Assembly: GCA_000149265.1 (NCBI GenBank)
Contig: CH002093.1
Span: 279,355 to 343,354 of the forward strand
Direction of reading: 5' to 3'
Source: Ciona savignyi
Taxonomy: Eukaryota > Chordata > Ascidiacea > Phlebobranchia > Cionidae
DNA: 64,000 nt
Made by a program: the position numbers and the translations under genes. Within the stretch, counting starts at the first letter, position 1. The number at the start of each line of letters is the position of its first letter. The notes beneath the pieces were generated by a model. That model was not told where the DNA came from, did no database searches, and worked only from the letters and a program-made list of their open reading frames with translations. Of this stretch, positions 35,796-46,370 are shown piece after piece.

Positions 35796-37366
35796 GTGAA
35801 CACCTTGCCAGCAATGGCACGGCTTCATCGAATCCTCAAGAAGCATCGCTGTCTTCAAATTGGATCTTTACGGAAATCAAATGGTGATTTCACCAGCACT
35901 CCATCTGAAACCTTACACGTTCTACTGGATGCACACTTCCCAGAGAACTTAAATAATCAAGGATCATCTACTAACCGCGTTAAACAATGGTCCTCAATTC
36001 AAGCTAGCGATGAAGTGCTAGTCAACAACATCATCACTGCTGATGATATTAAGGCTGCTTATACATCATTTAAGCCTTTTAAAAGCCCAGGGCCAGATGG
36101 AATCTATCCAATACTTATTCAAAGAGGATTGGAAATCCTGTGCCCGCTTCTTATCCAGATCTTCGAAGCATCTCTCCTGTTGGTTTTTATCCCACAAAGA
36201 TGGCTGGTCGCGAGAGTGGTTTTCACACCCAAACCAGGGAAGGAAGACTACTCAATGGCAAAAGCCTACCGACCCCTGAGTCTCATGTCATTTGTGATGA
36301 AGGGCTTCGAGAGACTCATACTTTGGTATCTGCAGGAGGGACCTATTGGACAAACCCCCCTACACCCCAACCAATATGCATATAGAGTGGGATTTTCTAC
36401 CGAAGATGCCCTCCACAATATGGTCATCAAACTGGAGAAGGTAATCTTTTATAACCAATATGCTCTCGGAGTATTTCTGGATATTGTAGGAGCCTTCTCT
36501 AATGCCACTTTTGATTCCATGATAGTTCCTTTGCGAAAGTATCATGTTAATGAAACAGTTATCTGGTGGATAAGTTATATGCTTAAACACCAAACAGCCA
36601 CAGCCGAACTGCATGGCTGTAGCGAGAAGAAACAGGTCAAAAAAGGTTGTCCAAAAGGGGGAATTCTATCCCCCTTGTTATGGAACCTCCTGGTGGACAC
36701 TCTACTACGCCAATTCTATAGTCAATAGGCTGCACTTGTGCAAGCATATGCTGATGACTTGAGCGTCATTATATCTGGCCCAGACCCATCAACGATTGAT
36801 TGGGACGATTGCCCAATCAACCCCTAATCGTCTGGAGAAATGGGCAATAAACAACCACCTTCGCTTTGCCCCGGCATAGACAGTGGTGGTAATGTTCACA
36901 AGTAGAAGAAAATGATCTTTAAGACCAACCTTCTCCATAATATCCAGCTTAGCCTATCAAAGGAAGCTAAGTATCTTGGTGTCATCCTAGACAACAAATT
37001 GTCTTGGAAGAATGACCATATAAGTCGAATCAAGTAGGCAACGGCTGCTCTAGCACAATGCCGTAGATCAGTTGGCCCTACATGGTGGCTACAGCCAAAA
37101 ATAATAATGAAGTGGCTCTACTGTCAGATTATCCGACCTATCCTGACATATGCTTCATTAGTGTCTGTCAGCGCAATATTCAGGACAACCTGCGTAAGGT
37201 TCAAAGATTGGCCTGCCTATGCATCACTGGCGCCTTTAAAGGCACTCCCACAAGGGCAATGGAGATGCTACTTAACCTCCCCCCGCTGCACCTGTATCTC
37301 CAGGGCACAGCGATAAAAACTGCACACCGCCTGAGATTTTTAGGTCACAGGAAGGGGTCTGGTTAG
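35796..37366 (+). pseudogene. Reverse transcriptase of LINE copy C
   Basis: A 310-residue frame (35796-36728) covers a linker and the RT fingers and palm: SFKPFKSPGPDGIYPILIQR, PKPGKEDYSMAKAYRPLSLM, LGVFLDIVGAFSNATFDSMI and KKGCPKGGILSPLLWNLL. A TAG at 36726-36728 stops it about eight codons before YADDLSVIISG (from about 36748), so the catalytic motif survives but behind a stop. The thumb follows in broken frames (LGVILDNKLSWKN near 36975; CITGAFKGTPTRAMEMLLNL near 37225). Confidence 0.87.
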
Positions 37367-38392
37367 TGTGGCACAAGAAAAGTCATATTGACATCTGCAA
37401 ACAAGCAATGGAAGATATCCATCTTCTCTCTTTGCAAGTGGATTGCAGTTCGTGCACTCTCCATCTGGAACGAGATTTCGCGTTTCAGATCAGCGACCGT
37501 GACAACATCACTCCACCTGCACGCCCATCTGACCCATCACAGCTTATCTGTTACACTGATGGGTCACGACTAGATGGATGGACTGGTGCTGGAGTACTTA
37601 TTCAATCCACCAAGTGTGATTACAAATTCTGCTTTCCACTTGGAAGCTTCCCCTCAGTTTTTCAGACATAAATCCTTGCAATAAACCATGCTGCAAGGAT
37701 TCTGCAGTCTTGGAACACTGCAAACATGTCCATCACCATTCACAGTGATAGTCAGGCTGCTCTGAAAGCTGTATTGAGCTTGAAGATACATAGCTCCTTG
37801 CTGAGAGAGACATAGTACCTTCTTCACCATCTTGGAGGGCTTAATCTTGTGGAACTCTGCTGGATTCCAGGCCACTTAAACTTTGATGGCAATGATCAAG
37901 CTGACGAGTTGGCTCGTGACGCATCCAGCACTGCCTTTATCGGTCCAGAACCATCCCTCTGTATTCCTGTCTGCTCTGTCAGGAGAGAATTGGAGGCGTG
38001 GATAAGCCGAAAACATGCTGAAGAATGGAGACAACACTGTGGCTGTCGTCAGACGAAGGAGTATCTCCAGGGAACTTCTCCGGCTGCGGCGGAGACAGTT
38101 ACGATCTGTTCTCCAGATTATCACTGGTCATGCTAATTTGGCAAAGCACCAATCCGTCCTCATGCGCACGGCATGTGCAACCTGTCCGTTTTGCCATGAA
38201 GAAGACGAGACTCCTTTACACTATGTTGGCCACAGTCTAGCATTTGCTGTAACCAGATGGAGGAATTTTGGAGTTTTTAAATCTGATAATCTTGCATCTA
38301 TACCAGTTAAGCATTTAGTCAGCTTCTTTCAGGACACTGGCCGACTTGACCGCTATATCCCGGATCCATGTTATCCCGGGGCGCTGGAGTAA
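37366..38392 (+). pseudogene. RNase H and Cys-His finger of LINE copy C
   Basis: Reads LICYTDGSRLDGWTGAGVLI (37366-37671), a stop (FPSVFQT*), IHSDSQAALKA, then LCWIPGHLNFDGNDQADELA (37849-38136) and, in the next frame, CATCPFCHEEDETPLHYVGH (38015-38392). All four acidic RNase H sites and most of the finger are present. At least one stop and two frame changes make it inactive. Confidence 0.85.
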
Positions 38393-38466
38393 TGGGCCTC
38401 CATTGCCTAAATTCCTTGTCCCGGTAGCTACTGTGGACCCGCCCATATTAATATAATGTAATGTAA

Positions 38467-39735
38467 AGCATTGTAAATAAAGCTAAATTCCTAAAACAGC
38501 CCGCTTTAGTTTTTAATGTCTTCGGGGGATTCCCCTTGGTTTATTACATAAATTTCTGTTTTTTCATATCGGGGTCATGTTATCTAACAATTTCTAAAGT
38601 CTTAATCCGATTTGACAATTCTTTGTTGGAGATGTCGGGGCAATATGGAACGCCTGTCACAATTAATATTTGAGAACAAAATCTTAATTTTTAGGGTATT
38701 TCCCTAAATATTTTTTGTTCTTAGAGTTAAATCAGTGGCTAATGCACTTACATTTCACCAAATTTAATTGAAACTGAAGCAGCCGTGTTCTAGCGCTATA
38801 CCCAAAGAAAACTATTTTTTTGAACAAAATACCGTTTCAGTTTTTAACGTTCCCGGGGAATTCCCCTGGATTTATCATCCAAAATTTTGGATTTCGCATA
38901 TCTTAACCATATTGTCTAATAATTTACAGTTTTTAGTCCGATCCCAGTAATTCTTTTTGGTAAAATTCGATGTGACATGGCATGCCTGTCAAATTATGAT
39001 ATAAGGGAATAATTTTATTTTTTGAGGTATTTCCCTAGATAATTTTTTTATTTTATCCAATTGTTAAATTATTGACTAATGCACTTACATTCCACCAAAT
39101 CTGATTATATTTGGAGCAGCCATTCTAGCGCTATACCCAAAAAATCTATTTTTTATAACAAAATACTGTTTTGATTTTTTAATGTTCCATGAGAATTTCC
39201 ATTAATTTATCACCCAAGATTTTAGCTTCTGCATTTCTAGACCAAGTGGTCTAACAAACTACTGAGTTTTGTTGTGATTCCATTAACCCCTTTTGGTAGT
39301 TGTCGGGTCCACAAATCATACCTGTCACCATCATGGTTTAGGATTTAATCTTCATTTTTAGGGTATTTTGCGATCAATTTTTTTCTTTCTTCTATGTAGT
39401 GAAGCAGTTGCTTATGCACTTACATTCCACCAAATCTAATTCAAACTGAACAAGGCGTTCCAGCGCTATGCCCCAAAAAGCTACATTTTAGGGAAAAAAT
39501 ACCATTTTGGTTTTTAACGTCCTTGGGGAATTCTCCTCGATTTATTACTCAAAATTATGGTTTCTGCATATCTAGACCATATTGTCTAACAAATTACCAA
39601 GTTTAATTGCGATTCCATAACCCTTTTTGGTAGATGTCGCGTACACAAGCCATGCCTGTCAAGCGTTTGATGACAAAATAAACGGACAAAAACAATATGT
39701 GTCCCATTTTTTCAAATGGGACCCATAATTATAGC
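38467..39735 (+). repeat. Composite repeat copy C, right part
   Basis: Continues the repeat cut at 33577 with about three and a half 336-bp units. Each has CTGTCA-type, TTAAATCAGTGACTAATGCA-type, GCGCTATACCC-type and GGGGAATTCCCC-type blocks (exact palindrome at 38855-38866). It ends CAAGCGTTTGATGA, then ACGGACAAAAACAATATGTG and TTTCAAATGGGACCCATAAT, the terminal block shared with 55500-55545 and 46525-46570. Confidence 0.8.
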
Positions 39736-39749
39736 GGACCCGGCCGCCA

Positions 39750-40012
39750 AACCTAGATGGAGGTGTATAAGCAGACAGGTTCTCGGTTCGATCTTCTCCC
39801 TGACCACTTTATTCGCGATTGTCTGTAAAAGTGAACGACTGAGTTTTTTTATAACGGGCTTTATTGTCATGAAACAAACACATTACCACTTTTATGCCCC
39901 GCCCACTTATATCAATTACTGACAAGCCCATACCACATTATTACGCTGCCCGAATCACTAGATATCTTTATCACTATTACAAGATCCCTACACCCACTCC
40001 CAAGCCATTATT
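39750..40012 (+). repeat. Repeat with tRNA-like box B, copy 1
   Basis: Has ACAGGTTCTCGGTTCGATCT (box B-like GGTTCGATC), then GAGTTTTTTTATAACGGGCT, CATTACCACTTTTATGCCC and CACTAGATATCTTTATCACT. It repeats at 40735-40985 in the same block order and in part at 41650-41770. Probably a further SINE family. Confidence 0.65.
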
Positions 40013-40060
40013 TAGCATTATATATTCATTGTGGAGTTTTAACATTCATGTTCTACACAG

Positions 40061-40345
40061 ATTAAACTTACAATGAGAATCGATGAGAGGTTGGATGTTG
40101 GGAGGTTGGATGATGGAAGGTTGGATGATTGGAGGTTGGATGATTGGAGGTTGGATGGAGGGAGGTTGGATGGTGGGAGGTTGGATGGTGGGTGGTTGGA
40201 TGGTGGCAGGTTGGATGACCATGCAGCACAATGTCTGGCTAGGTGTGTTGGCAAAATATTGGAACTGGATTTGGACTGGAACAAACTTTCACCAGAAGGT
40301 CAACGTATGTTGCAAGAAGCAATACAACAACTCCCTTCTCCCCAG
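40061..40345 (+). CDS. NLR-like gene, LRR exon 5 with in-frame minisatellite
   Basis: A 285-base, 95-residue exon bounded by TCTACACAG| and CCCCAG|GTAAGT, phase 0 at both ends. It starts IKLTMRIDERLDVGRLDDGR, contains eight 15-base units (40088-40207) giving repeats of RLDDG, RLDDW or RLDGG, and then the normal end LDDHAAQCLARCVGKILELD, LDWNKLSPEGQRMLQEAIQQ. The insert is 30 residues longer than in exon 4, placed in the loop after the first LRR strand. Because units are 15 bases the frame is kept. No terminal exon of the gene was found downstream. Confidence 0.85.
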
Positions 40346-40734
40346 GTAAGTCTCATTTTTATGTGATGTTGTGTTTGATTAAAATAAATATGCTGCAAAT
40401 TTTATATTTAAAATAATTAAAAATACAATATACAACTTTTTTGAATACACACAAAATATTAAACAAAAGTATAAATTATAGATTCTATTACCTATGTGCA
40501 TAGACAAATAAGGAGAAAATGGCATATATATAACTTTGTTGTAATACATATTTATTATAAAGCATGAAATCATGAATTTTAAAACTAAATTTTGGTATGA
40601 AAAAAAACTAATGTTTAAATAATCAAATATTTTGTTCCACTTCATCAGTTAATAAATATTGACCATCAAATGGAAGTGCAGAAATGGGAGCCAACTGTTA
40701 TGGTTGGAACTAGGTTACTTCATACAATAGCTCA

Positions 40735-40985
40735 TATACAAGAGTGGAGGTTATAACTAGACAGGTTCTCGGTTCGATCTTCACCCTGGCCACTTTCTGC
40801 GCGGTTGTGTATAATGAGTTCTTTATAATGAGAATTAGTGCCATGAAATAAACATATTACCACTTTCATTCCATGCACACTTATTTTGATTACCAAAAAG
40901 CCCATACCACAATATTACCCTGCCTCAATCACTAGATATCCTCATCACTACTACAAAATCCCGACTCCCCCTTTCAAAGCTTTAT
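40735..40985 (+). repeat. Repeat with tRNA-like box B, copy 2
   Basis: Second copy of the 39750-40012 repeat (ACAGGTTCTCGGTTCGATCT, CCACTTTCTGCGCGGTTGTG, CACTAGATATCCTCATCACT), following the downstream intron of LRR exon 5. Confidence 0.65.
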
Positions 40986-41349
40986 ATTTTAATTGATTTT
41001 AAAATACATCACGCCAACTTGTGTGCCACATTGGGTCACCTTTGTTTGTTATTTTATGTTTCAAACTAACACTTAGACCCCTACTCTCTGTACTCCATAC
41101 ATACCACAATGTGTATGAGGCATATGCATTTGGGTGGTGTAATTGAACAGTGCAACTAATCAACTAGTTTGGTTTATTTTTGTTTCCACTATGAAAACAC
41201 TTAAAAAATATAAAAAAATCTTAATAATTAATACCATAATGTAGGTTATGATAAATAAATATGGAAATTAAATTACATTTAATGTTGATTAATGCTCGCA
41301 TAAACCACAAGATAAAAAACACTGCACGCTGTGGTTTACTAATATAGCT

Positions 41350-41600
41350 TATCAGTGATTTGATTGACAACTTAACCTAATCAAGAATAGACGACAAAAT
41401 ACCTGCCATTTTCCTATTGAAATATTTTTTAAAATGCTGTTGTATCATTTGGATTTACTTTTAAATATTTATGTAATAAAATATTAGTTGCCAAAACAGT
41501 TGAATAGGCATTTTTTTTCTTTTTTGTTTAATCTGGCCATGGTTCGATTCTTATATGGGCTCGTCCCTAAGACTGTTTTTCTATAATAAAAGGTATAATG
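41350..41600 (+). other. Decayed NLR intron unit without exon
   Basis: Matches the intron upstream of LRR exon 2: TCAGTGATTTGATTGA, CTGCCATTTTCCT, TTTTAAAATGCTG and GGGCTCGTCCCTAAGACTGT occur in the same order as at 30000-30180. No LRR exon follows, so a further copy of the exon unit probably lost its exon. Confidence 0.55.
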
Positions 41601-42132
41601 AATTGGGTGCGTTATCCATCCTGCCATCCGACTTACTAATACACTTTGTTGTAATATTTACTTGTTTTCTGTAAAATGAACTTAGTTGTGTATAATGAGC
41701 TTTATTGTCATGATAAAACATATTGCCGCATTTATGCCCTGCCGAGTCCATACCATAATATTAAGTTTAGTTTTAGAATACCAAGCAATAGCTTTAGTAT
41801 TGGTGATTGCGAGATAATCTGACGATTTTCCATGTGATAACACTTTCTGCGAGTAAAATATAAGTATCGTATTGTTGCATAACCAAATGTAAAACTTATT
41901 TAAATTTTCTTTTAGAATTTCATATTAAAGGGAAGTCGACACTTATACACCAAGCTATAAAGCACTGATACCACACTGTAGCTACGTACAGTTATGCAGC
42001 ACAACCGACTCATCGTATACAACGCATAACCAATTATATCTAACATCACCATTCTCATATAATGTTTATGTTGCTGATATATTTTGACTAAGGTCATAAA
42101 TTAAACCCTGTATTATTGATACATTCTTTAAG

Positions 42133-42515
42133 GCGTGTTTTGATTTAATTATATTGTATTCATTGATCGCTTATAATGTTTAAATGTTGATTTAATTATT
42201 GTTCCATGTATTCAATAAACACTTATATTGTTCAAATGTTAATTTAATTATTGTTCCATATATTCAATAAACGCTTAGATTGTTTAAATGTTGATTTAAT
42301 TATTGTTCCATGTATCCAATAAACGCTTATATTGTTCAAATGTTGATTTAATTATTGTTCTATATATTCAATAAACGATTATTTGTTCAAATGTTGATTT
42401 AATTATTGTTCAATATATTCTATAAACGGCTTATATTGTTCAAATGCTGATTTAATTATTGTTTCATATATTCAATAAACGTTTATATTGTTCAAATGTT
42501 GATTTAACTTATTAG
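42133..42515 (+). repeat. 52-bp minisatellite, about 7 copies
   Basis: Tandem units of 51-53 bases, each with TTGATTTAATTATTGTTCCA, then ATATTCAATAAACGCTTATA and TTGTTCAAATG. Each unit carries AATAAA, so the array is a string of polyadenylation-signal look-alikes. It directly precedes a truncated SINE. Confidence 0.9.
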
Positions 42516-42530
42516 TTTATTTATTGCTGT

Positions 42531-42709
42531 TATTAGAACCCAGCGGCTTAATGGGTTCTACCAAATTAAGGGGACATGTCTATCCTATACAACACACTGC
42601 AATAGCTCCGGTAACCCGACGATGGGCGCGAGGTGATCTGACGGTTGCCCGTGTGATAACCCCCTTGGTTTTCCCATTCACGGGGATAAACATGAATATC
42701 CTATCCTAT
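42531..42709 (+). repeat. SINE family L, 5'-truncated copy
   Basis: Starts at AACCCAGCGGCTTAATGGGT and ends with ATATCCTATCCTA, matching 1615-1784. The tRNA-like head is missing, as expected from incomplete reverse transcription. Confidence 0.78.
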
Positions 42710-43080
42710 TATGCGTTAAATCGCGGCTAAGTGTTGAATGGGCTTCCCGGAAAACGGTGTGTGGTGGATATAAATACTTATTTTCTTATTACCATTGAAA
42801 TTTACTATCGATTTGTAGTGGATCTCTTATATATACCTGTTTATAATGTATAATATTTATGGGTTTAGCCTTTGGTTCCAAATAGAACATATTTGTTTCT
42901 GCATCACGTTTGGTGTGAGGCAAATGTTGTAAATTTGCGGTTTGTGTAAAATCTTTTTGCGTATTATATTAGGTTTTTTAAAATTGTTAAAATAAGCCCT
43001 TAGTGCATGCACAGCTGTGTGCTAGTTCCAAAAACCTTTGTTCCGATTTCCGCTGGCCTGTCAATCAACGTTAACATCCG

Positions 43081-43138
43081 CACCAATGTTTCCTAAATTA
43101 TCCTTCCCACATTACGTGGCCAGCTGTTTTTATCGTTT
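43081..43138 (+). repeat. Empty-site paralogue of a LINE insertion
   Basis: Reads CACCAATGTTTCCTAAATTA, then TCCTTCCCACATTACGTGGC. The same sequence starts again at 43318, interrupted at TATCCTTCCCAT by the LINE fragment 43348-43906, and resumes as TATCCTTCCCATACGTGGCC. It shows the target before insertion. Confidence 0.85.
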
Positions 43139-43179
43139 CCTTAGGTTTGGCGGCCGCGTCCGCTATATTCATTAATTTA

Positions 43180-43316
43180 TATTCTTTTTTTTTACTGACG
43201 TGTTCTAACGACTGTTCGTTTTGCCGTCTTTTCCCGTTCCTGTATCGTGATTATATTCGTTTGCCATTTTTAAAAACTGGGGCAAAAAATGAATAAACTA
43301 AACTAAACTAAATTAT
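43180..43316 (-). repeat. Dispersed repeat R2, reverse copy
   Basis: Complement of the R2 repeat at 31515 and 33045 (GTTTTGCCGTCTTTTCCCGT, CGTGATTATATTCGTTTGCC, GAATAAACTAAACTAAACTA). It lies between the empty and filled target copies. Confidence 0.72.
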
Positions 43317-43347
43317 CCACCAATGTTTCCTAAATTATCCTTCCCAT

Positions 43348-43906
43348 TACATTACATTACATTAATAAGGGCGGGTCCACAGTAGCTACTGGGACCAGGA
43401 ATTTAGGCCATGGAAGGCCCATTACTCCAGCGCCCAGGGCTAGCATGGATCCGGGATATAGCGGTCAAGTCTGCCAGTGTCCTGAAGGAAACTGACTAAA
43501 TGCTTGACCGGAATAGATGCGAGATCATCAGATTTAAAAACTCCAAAATTCCTCCATCTGGTTACAGCAAATGCTGGACAATGGCCAACATAGTGTAAAG
43601 GAGTCTCGTCTTCTTCTTGGCAGAAGGGACAGGTTGCACATGCCGTGCGCATGAGGATGGATTGGTGCTTTGCCAAATTAGCATGACCAGTGATAATCTG
43701 AAGAACAGATCGTAACTGTCTCCGCCGCAGCCGGAGAAGTTCCCTGGACAGGGATAGGCCTTGTCCAAGATACTCCTTCGTCTGACGACAGCCACAGTGT
43801 TGTCTCCATTCTTCAGCATGTTTTCGGCTTATCCACGCCTCCAATTCTGTTCTGACAGAGCAGACAGGAATACAGAGGGATGGTTCTGGACCGATGAAAG
43901 CAGTGC
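43348..43906 (-). mobile_element. RNase-H-bearing LINE, 5'-truncated copy
   Basis: Minus-strand 3' end of the same LINE as 20154-25593, starting with the complement of the TAATG tail and containing an intact 134-residue frame (43440-43844) with AEEWRQHCGCRQTKEYLGQG and ATCPFCQEEDETPLHYVGHC. It is flanked by a perfect 12-bp direct repeat TATCCTTCCCAT (43336-43347 and 43907-43918). Short length, tail and duplication are typical of target-primed reverse transcription. Its intact frame suggests it is younger than the two long copies. Confidence 0.92.
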
Positions 43907-43949
43907 TATCCTTCCCATACGTGGCCAGCTGTTTTTATCGTTAGCCTAA

Positions 43950-44990
43950 TTCAGTACCAGAAACGTGTTCTGGAACACGGACCTTGGTAACTTCTGCTGG
44001 GAGCCGCAGCTCCGGGCATGTCCAATCAATTAGTTAAACTGCATGTACTCTACACTCTTGGCTCGTAATCTGAGAATAAAGCAAGGGGGTTAACACAATC
44101 TAAGAATAAATATTAATTTCAAATCAGTTCTAAGCATATATAAGCATATAACCATGAACCCCACACATATCCGGTCGCCAGGTCATCGAGTAGAATGGGT
44201 TATCAAATCAGGTTAAAAATTTTACGGATCCTTACTGGCATGCCCATAACCTGCCTCTTAAATTTACCAAAAACCCAATAGAAATTCCTGCTATCCAAAA
44301 AACGTTACTTGGTTGATTTCAGATTTTTGAGTGCATTAGCCGATATCTCCGCATTGGAAAGGGATATTTACGTCAAATTTCTAAATCACACTGAATTGTA
44401 AAGAAAGTTGTAAATAAGTAAATTAAACTAAGAAAAGAACAATTGCATGTATCATATCGCGAAACTATTGCCACGTGTATAAAACAGCTAAAGACTTAAA
44501 ACAACCACAAATTCATAGTTAAGTTAATGCTTAGTAAAACAACTGGGACTTCCCTGTACCCACCATGCACAATTTCCGGGAAATCTCCCAAAACCTAACA
44601 GCACTCAATCCAGTAATTAATTTGTTTTAACACCCCATAATAACAAGGATAAACTATTATGTTTAAACATTTAGAGGCGTTAACTAGTGTTTATTACATA
44701 AGCAGTAACAAATGTTGGATAAATATAATCCCGAAAAGCTCCAATGATGTAAATCCATTCATTTTTTGTTTTTATATTTTGCATTTTTTGTAAAGAAGCG
44801 GTAATATTTAATTCGAAAACCTGGATGTCAAGTATGGATTGGTAACTCGAAACCTATTAGTTTCTGCGTGCAGAAACAAACGTTATAAACTTTGTATAAG
44901 ATATACCAAAGGTGATGAGGTAGCCAGGAAAACCTGTTTACTTCAACTGTGAACACAAAATTTCTTAATGATAATTGTAAATAATTAATT
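43950..44990. other. Non-coding stretch, no feature recognised
   Basis: About 1 kb with no open exon, SINE box or terminal repeat that I could support. A polypyrimidine-poor acceptor (TTTCATGCAG at 45000) closes it and opens the next gene model. Confidence 0.45.
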
Positions 44991-45000
44991 TTTCATGCAG

Positions 45001-46200
45001 TCTCATAGACAAGCGACCAAGAATAAAACAACGAATCGTGGTATCGGATTGGGGGAACAACCACCTTGGTTCTCTCAGGTTAAAGTACTTTTATTCGCAT
45101 CAACCACGCAACACCACAGCGTTTAAAAACAACAAAATTTACCAGCACTCTCAGTGCGGTAACTTTCATAAATAAATTATGTAATACCTAACCAGATTCC
45201 AAACCGCTTCACAATATGTCAAGCATGGAAGAAAAGCGATACCACAACACAAAACTCTACAGGATACCAAAACAGGGCATCGGAACAAACTCACTACGAT
45301 GATTTGATGAAACAGCTGGACAATTTATATAACTTCGGTCAAAAGGTGAGAATCACCAGCAGTAAATATCGCCAAGTTAATCTTTTGGTTACGCTCTGTG
45401 CATTATCATAGTAATGATTCTAGTTTTAGACTAAAAAGATAATCTGCTCACGTCACATACTGTAGTCGAACTGTTACACTATGTAAATAGTTCATACAAA
45501 AGGCGATGTAATTTATAAAGATCTTGCAAACATATGAACGTCGGGTAAAAGTATTGCAGCTTTTGAACCGATGTCTGAAGTTATCGATTGCATTGTTCCT
45601 TTTCACGTTTAGACGTAACATCAATTGTGATATAAAACAACGTGTGTCTGATTGTTTGGAAGGTGACATTTGATTGGGATATAGAAAGGTCAGGATTTCA
45701 GATACTTGTCTGTCGTGTCACTGTTTACTTTACAAATGCATTTGTTTCACACTACATATCTGATTAATAAACATTAAATTATTACAGAGTTAGGTAAATC
45801 CAACAAACCTACTAAACCGCGATAGAAATCAGGAGAAACGCATTAAGCACGATATGTTACAAAAAATTGATTTTGCAATATCAGCTTAGAAACCTGTTAT
45901 AGTGCGACACAGGATGGCTTGCAGTCGAGTCGGTGCCTTACCGATCAAAGGAGGTGGGAAATCCTAACATATCTGTTGCTGGTTCCTCAAAAAGCATTAA
46001 CTACCGCCCGGAAGATCATGTCGTTTCGACTTCGTTATTCGACTCTGGTACAAGTTTGTACCACTTCAAAAGCACATGCGTTATCAAGGACCGCTGACGT
46101 CATACATGACGTCAAAAGTTTGACATCGTCGGAAGGTTACCATAGTAACAGCGATACTCGTACACCAATGATGACAAATTCCACCTCGGAAGTGACGTAG
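45001..46200 (+). CDS. Unidentified multi-exon gene
   Basis: Three consecutive open exons join in phase 0: 45001-45078 (after TTTCATGCAG; SHRQATKNKTTNRGIGLGEQ then PPWFSQ; donor CAG|GTTAAA), 45196-45345 (IPNRFTICQAWKKSD and YDDLMKQLDNLYNFGQK; donor AAG|GTGAGA) and 45925-46200 (after TTGCAG; ends SLTSSEGYHSNSD and a TAG). I recognise no domain. The last exon is also open in another frame (SINYRPEDHVVSTSLFDSGT), which could be reached by an acceptor five bases on, so the true frame there is unsettled. A poly(A) signal lies at 46407-46412. Upstream exons were not found. Confidence 0.42.
46089..46108. promoter_or_regulatory. Paired CRE-like sites
   Basis: Reads TGACGTCATACATGACGTCA: two full CREB/ATF consensus sites (TGACGTCA), 12 bases apart from start to start, the whole nearly palindromic. 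It lies 110 bases before the small ORF at 46218 but also inside the preceding exon model, so a regulatory role is only inferred. Confidence 0.4.
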
Positions 46201-46217
46201 ATAATAATGACGTTAGA

Positions 46218-46370
46218 ATGGCGGAAAATCAAATGAAACGATCGCTGAGCAGTCGATTGTCATTGGACAGTTTGATGCAGTTTAAAAAAAGAAAAAAAGT
46301 TGACTTGGAGTCACCGATTCAATCATTAAACATAATACCTGGAAGGACAATAAAAGAATCTCAAAATTGA
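46218..46370 (+). CDS. Small ORF or alternative last coding exon
   Basis: A 50-residue frame from ATG to TGA, with an upstream-open extension to about 46151. It has an acidic N part and RSLSSRLSLDSLMQFKKRKK, a Ser-rich stretch followed by a basic nuclear-signal-like cluster. It is in the same frame as the alternative frame of the preceding exon, with stops between. An AATAAA follows at 46407. It may be the real end of the 45001 gene after an unrecognised splice, or a separate small gene. No family recognised. Confidence 0.35.
   Translation: MAENQMKRSLSSRLSLDSLMQFKKRKKVDLESPIQSLNIIPGRTIKESQN

Larger units (their letters stand above)
33578..38466 (+). mobile_element. RNase-H-bearing LINE, copy C (dead)
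   Basis: Forward copy of the element at 20154-25593, starting ACCTCTCTATGGATTGCCAC and ending with a TAATGTAATGTA tail. It is flanked by GCGCTGTA (33569-33576) and GCATTGTA (38467-38474), a probable target-site duplication with two differences. It keeps a YADD catalytic motif but has lost about 600 bases of the endonuclease, and stops interrupt RT and RNase H. It lies in the intron between LRR exons 4 and 5, on the gene's own strand. Confidence 0.88.

Noticed and set aside
40083-40349. Alternative frame reading MRGWMLGGWMMEGWMIGGWM through the minisatellite
   Set aside because: A 15-base unit leaves all unbroken frames open. Only the GRLDD frame continues into the conserved LRR sequence and matches the other exons.
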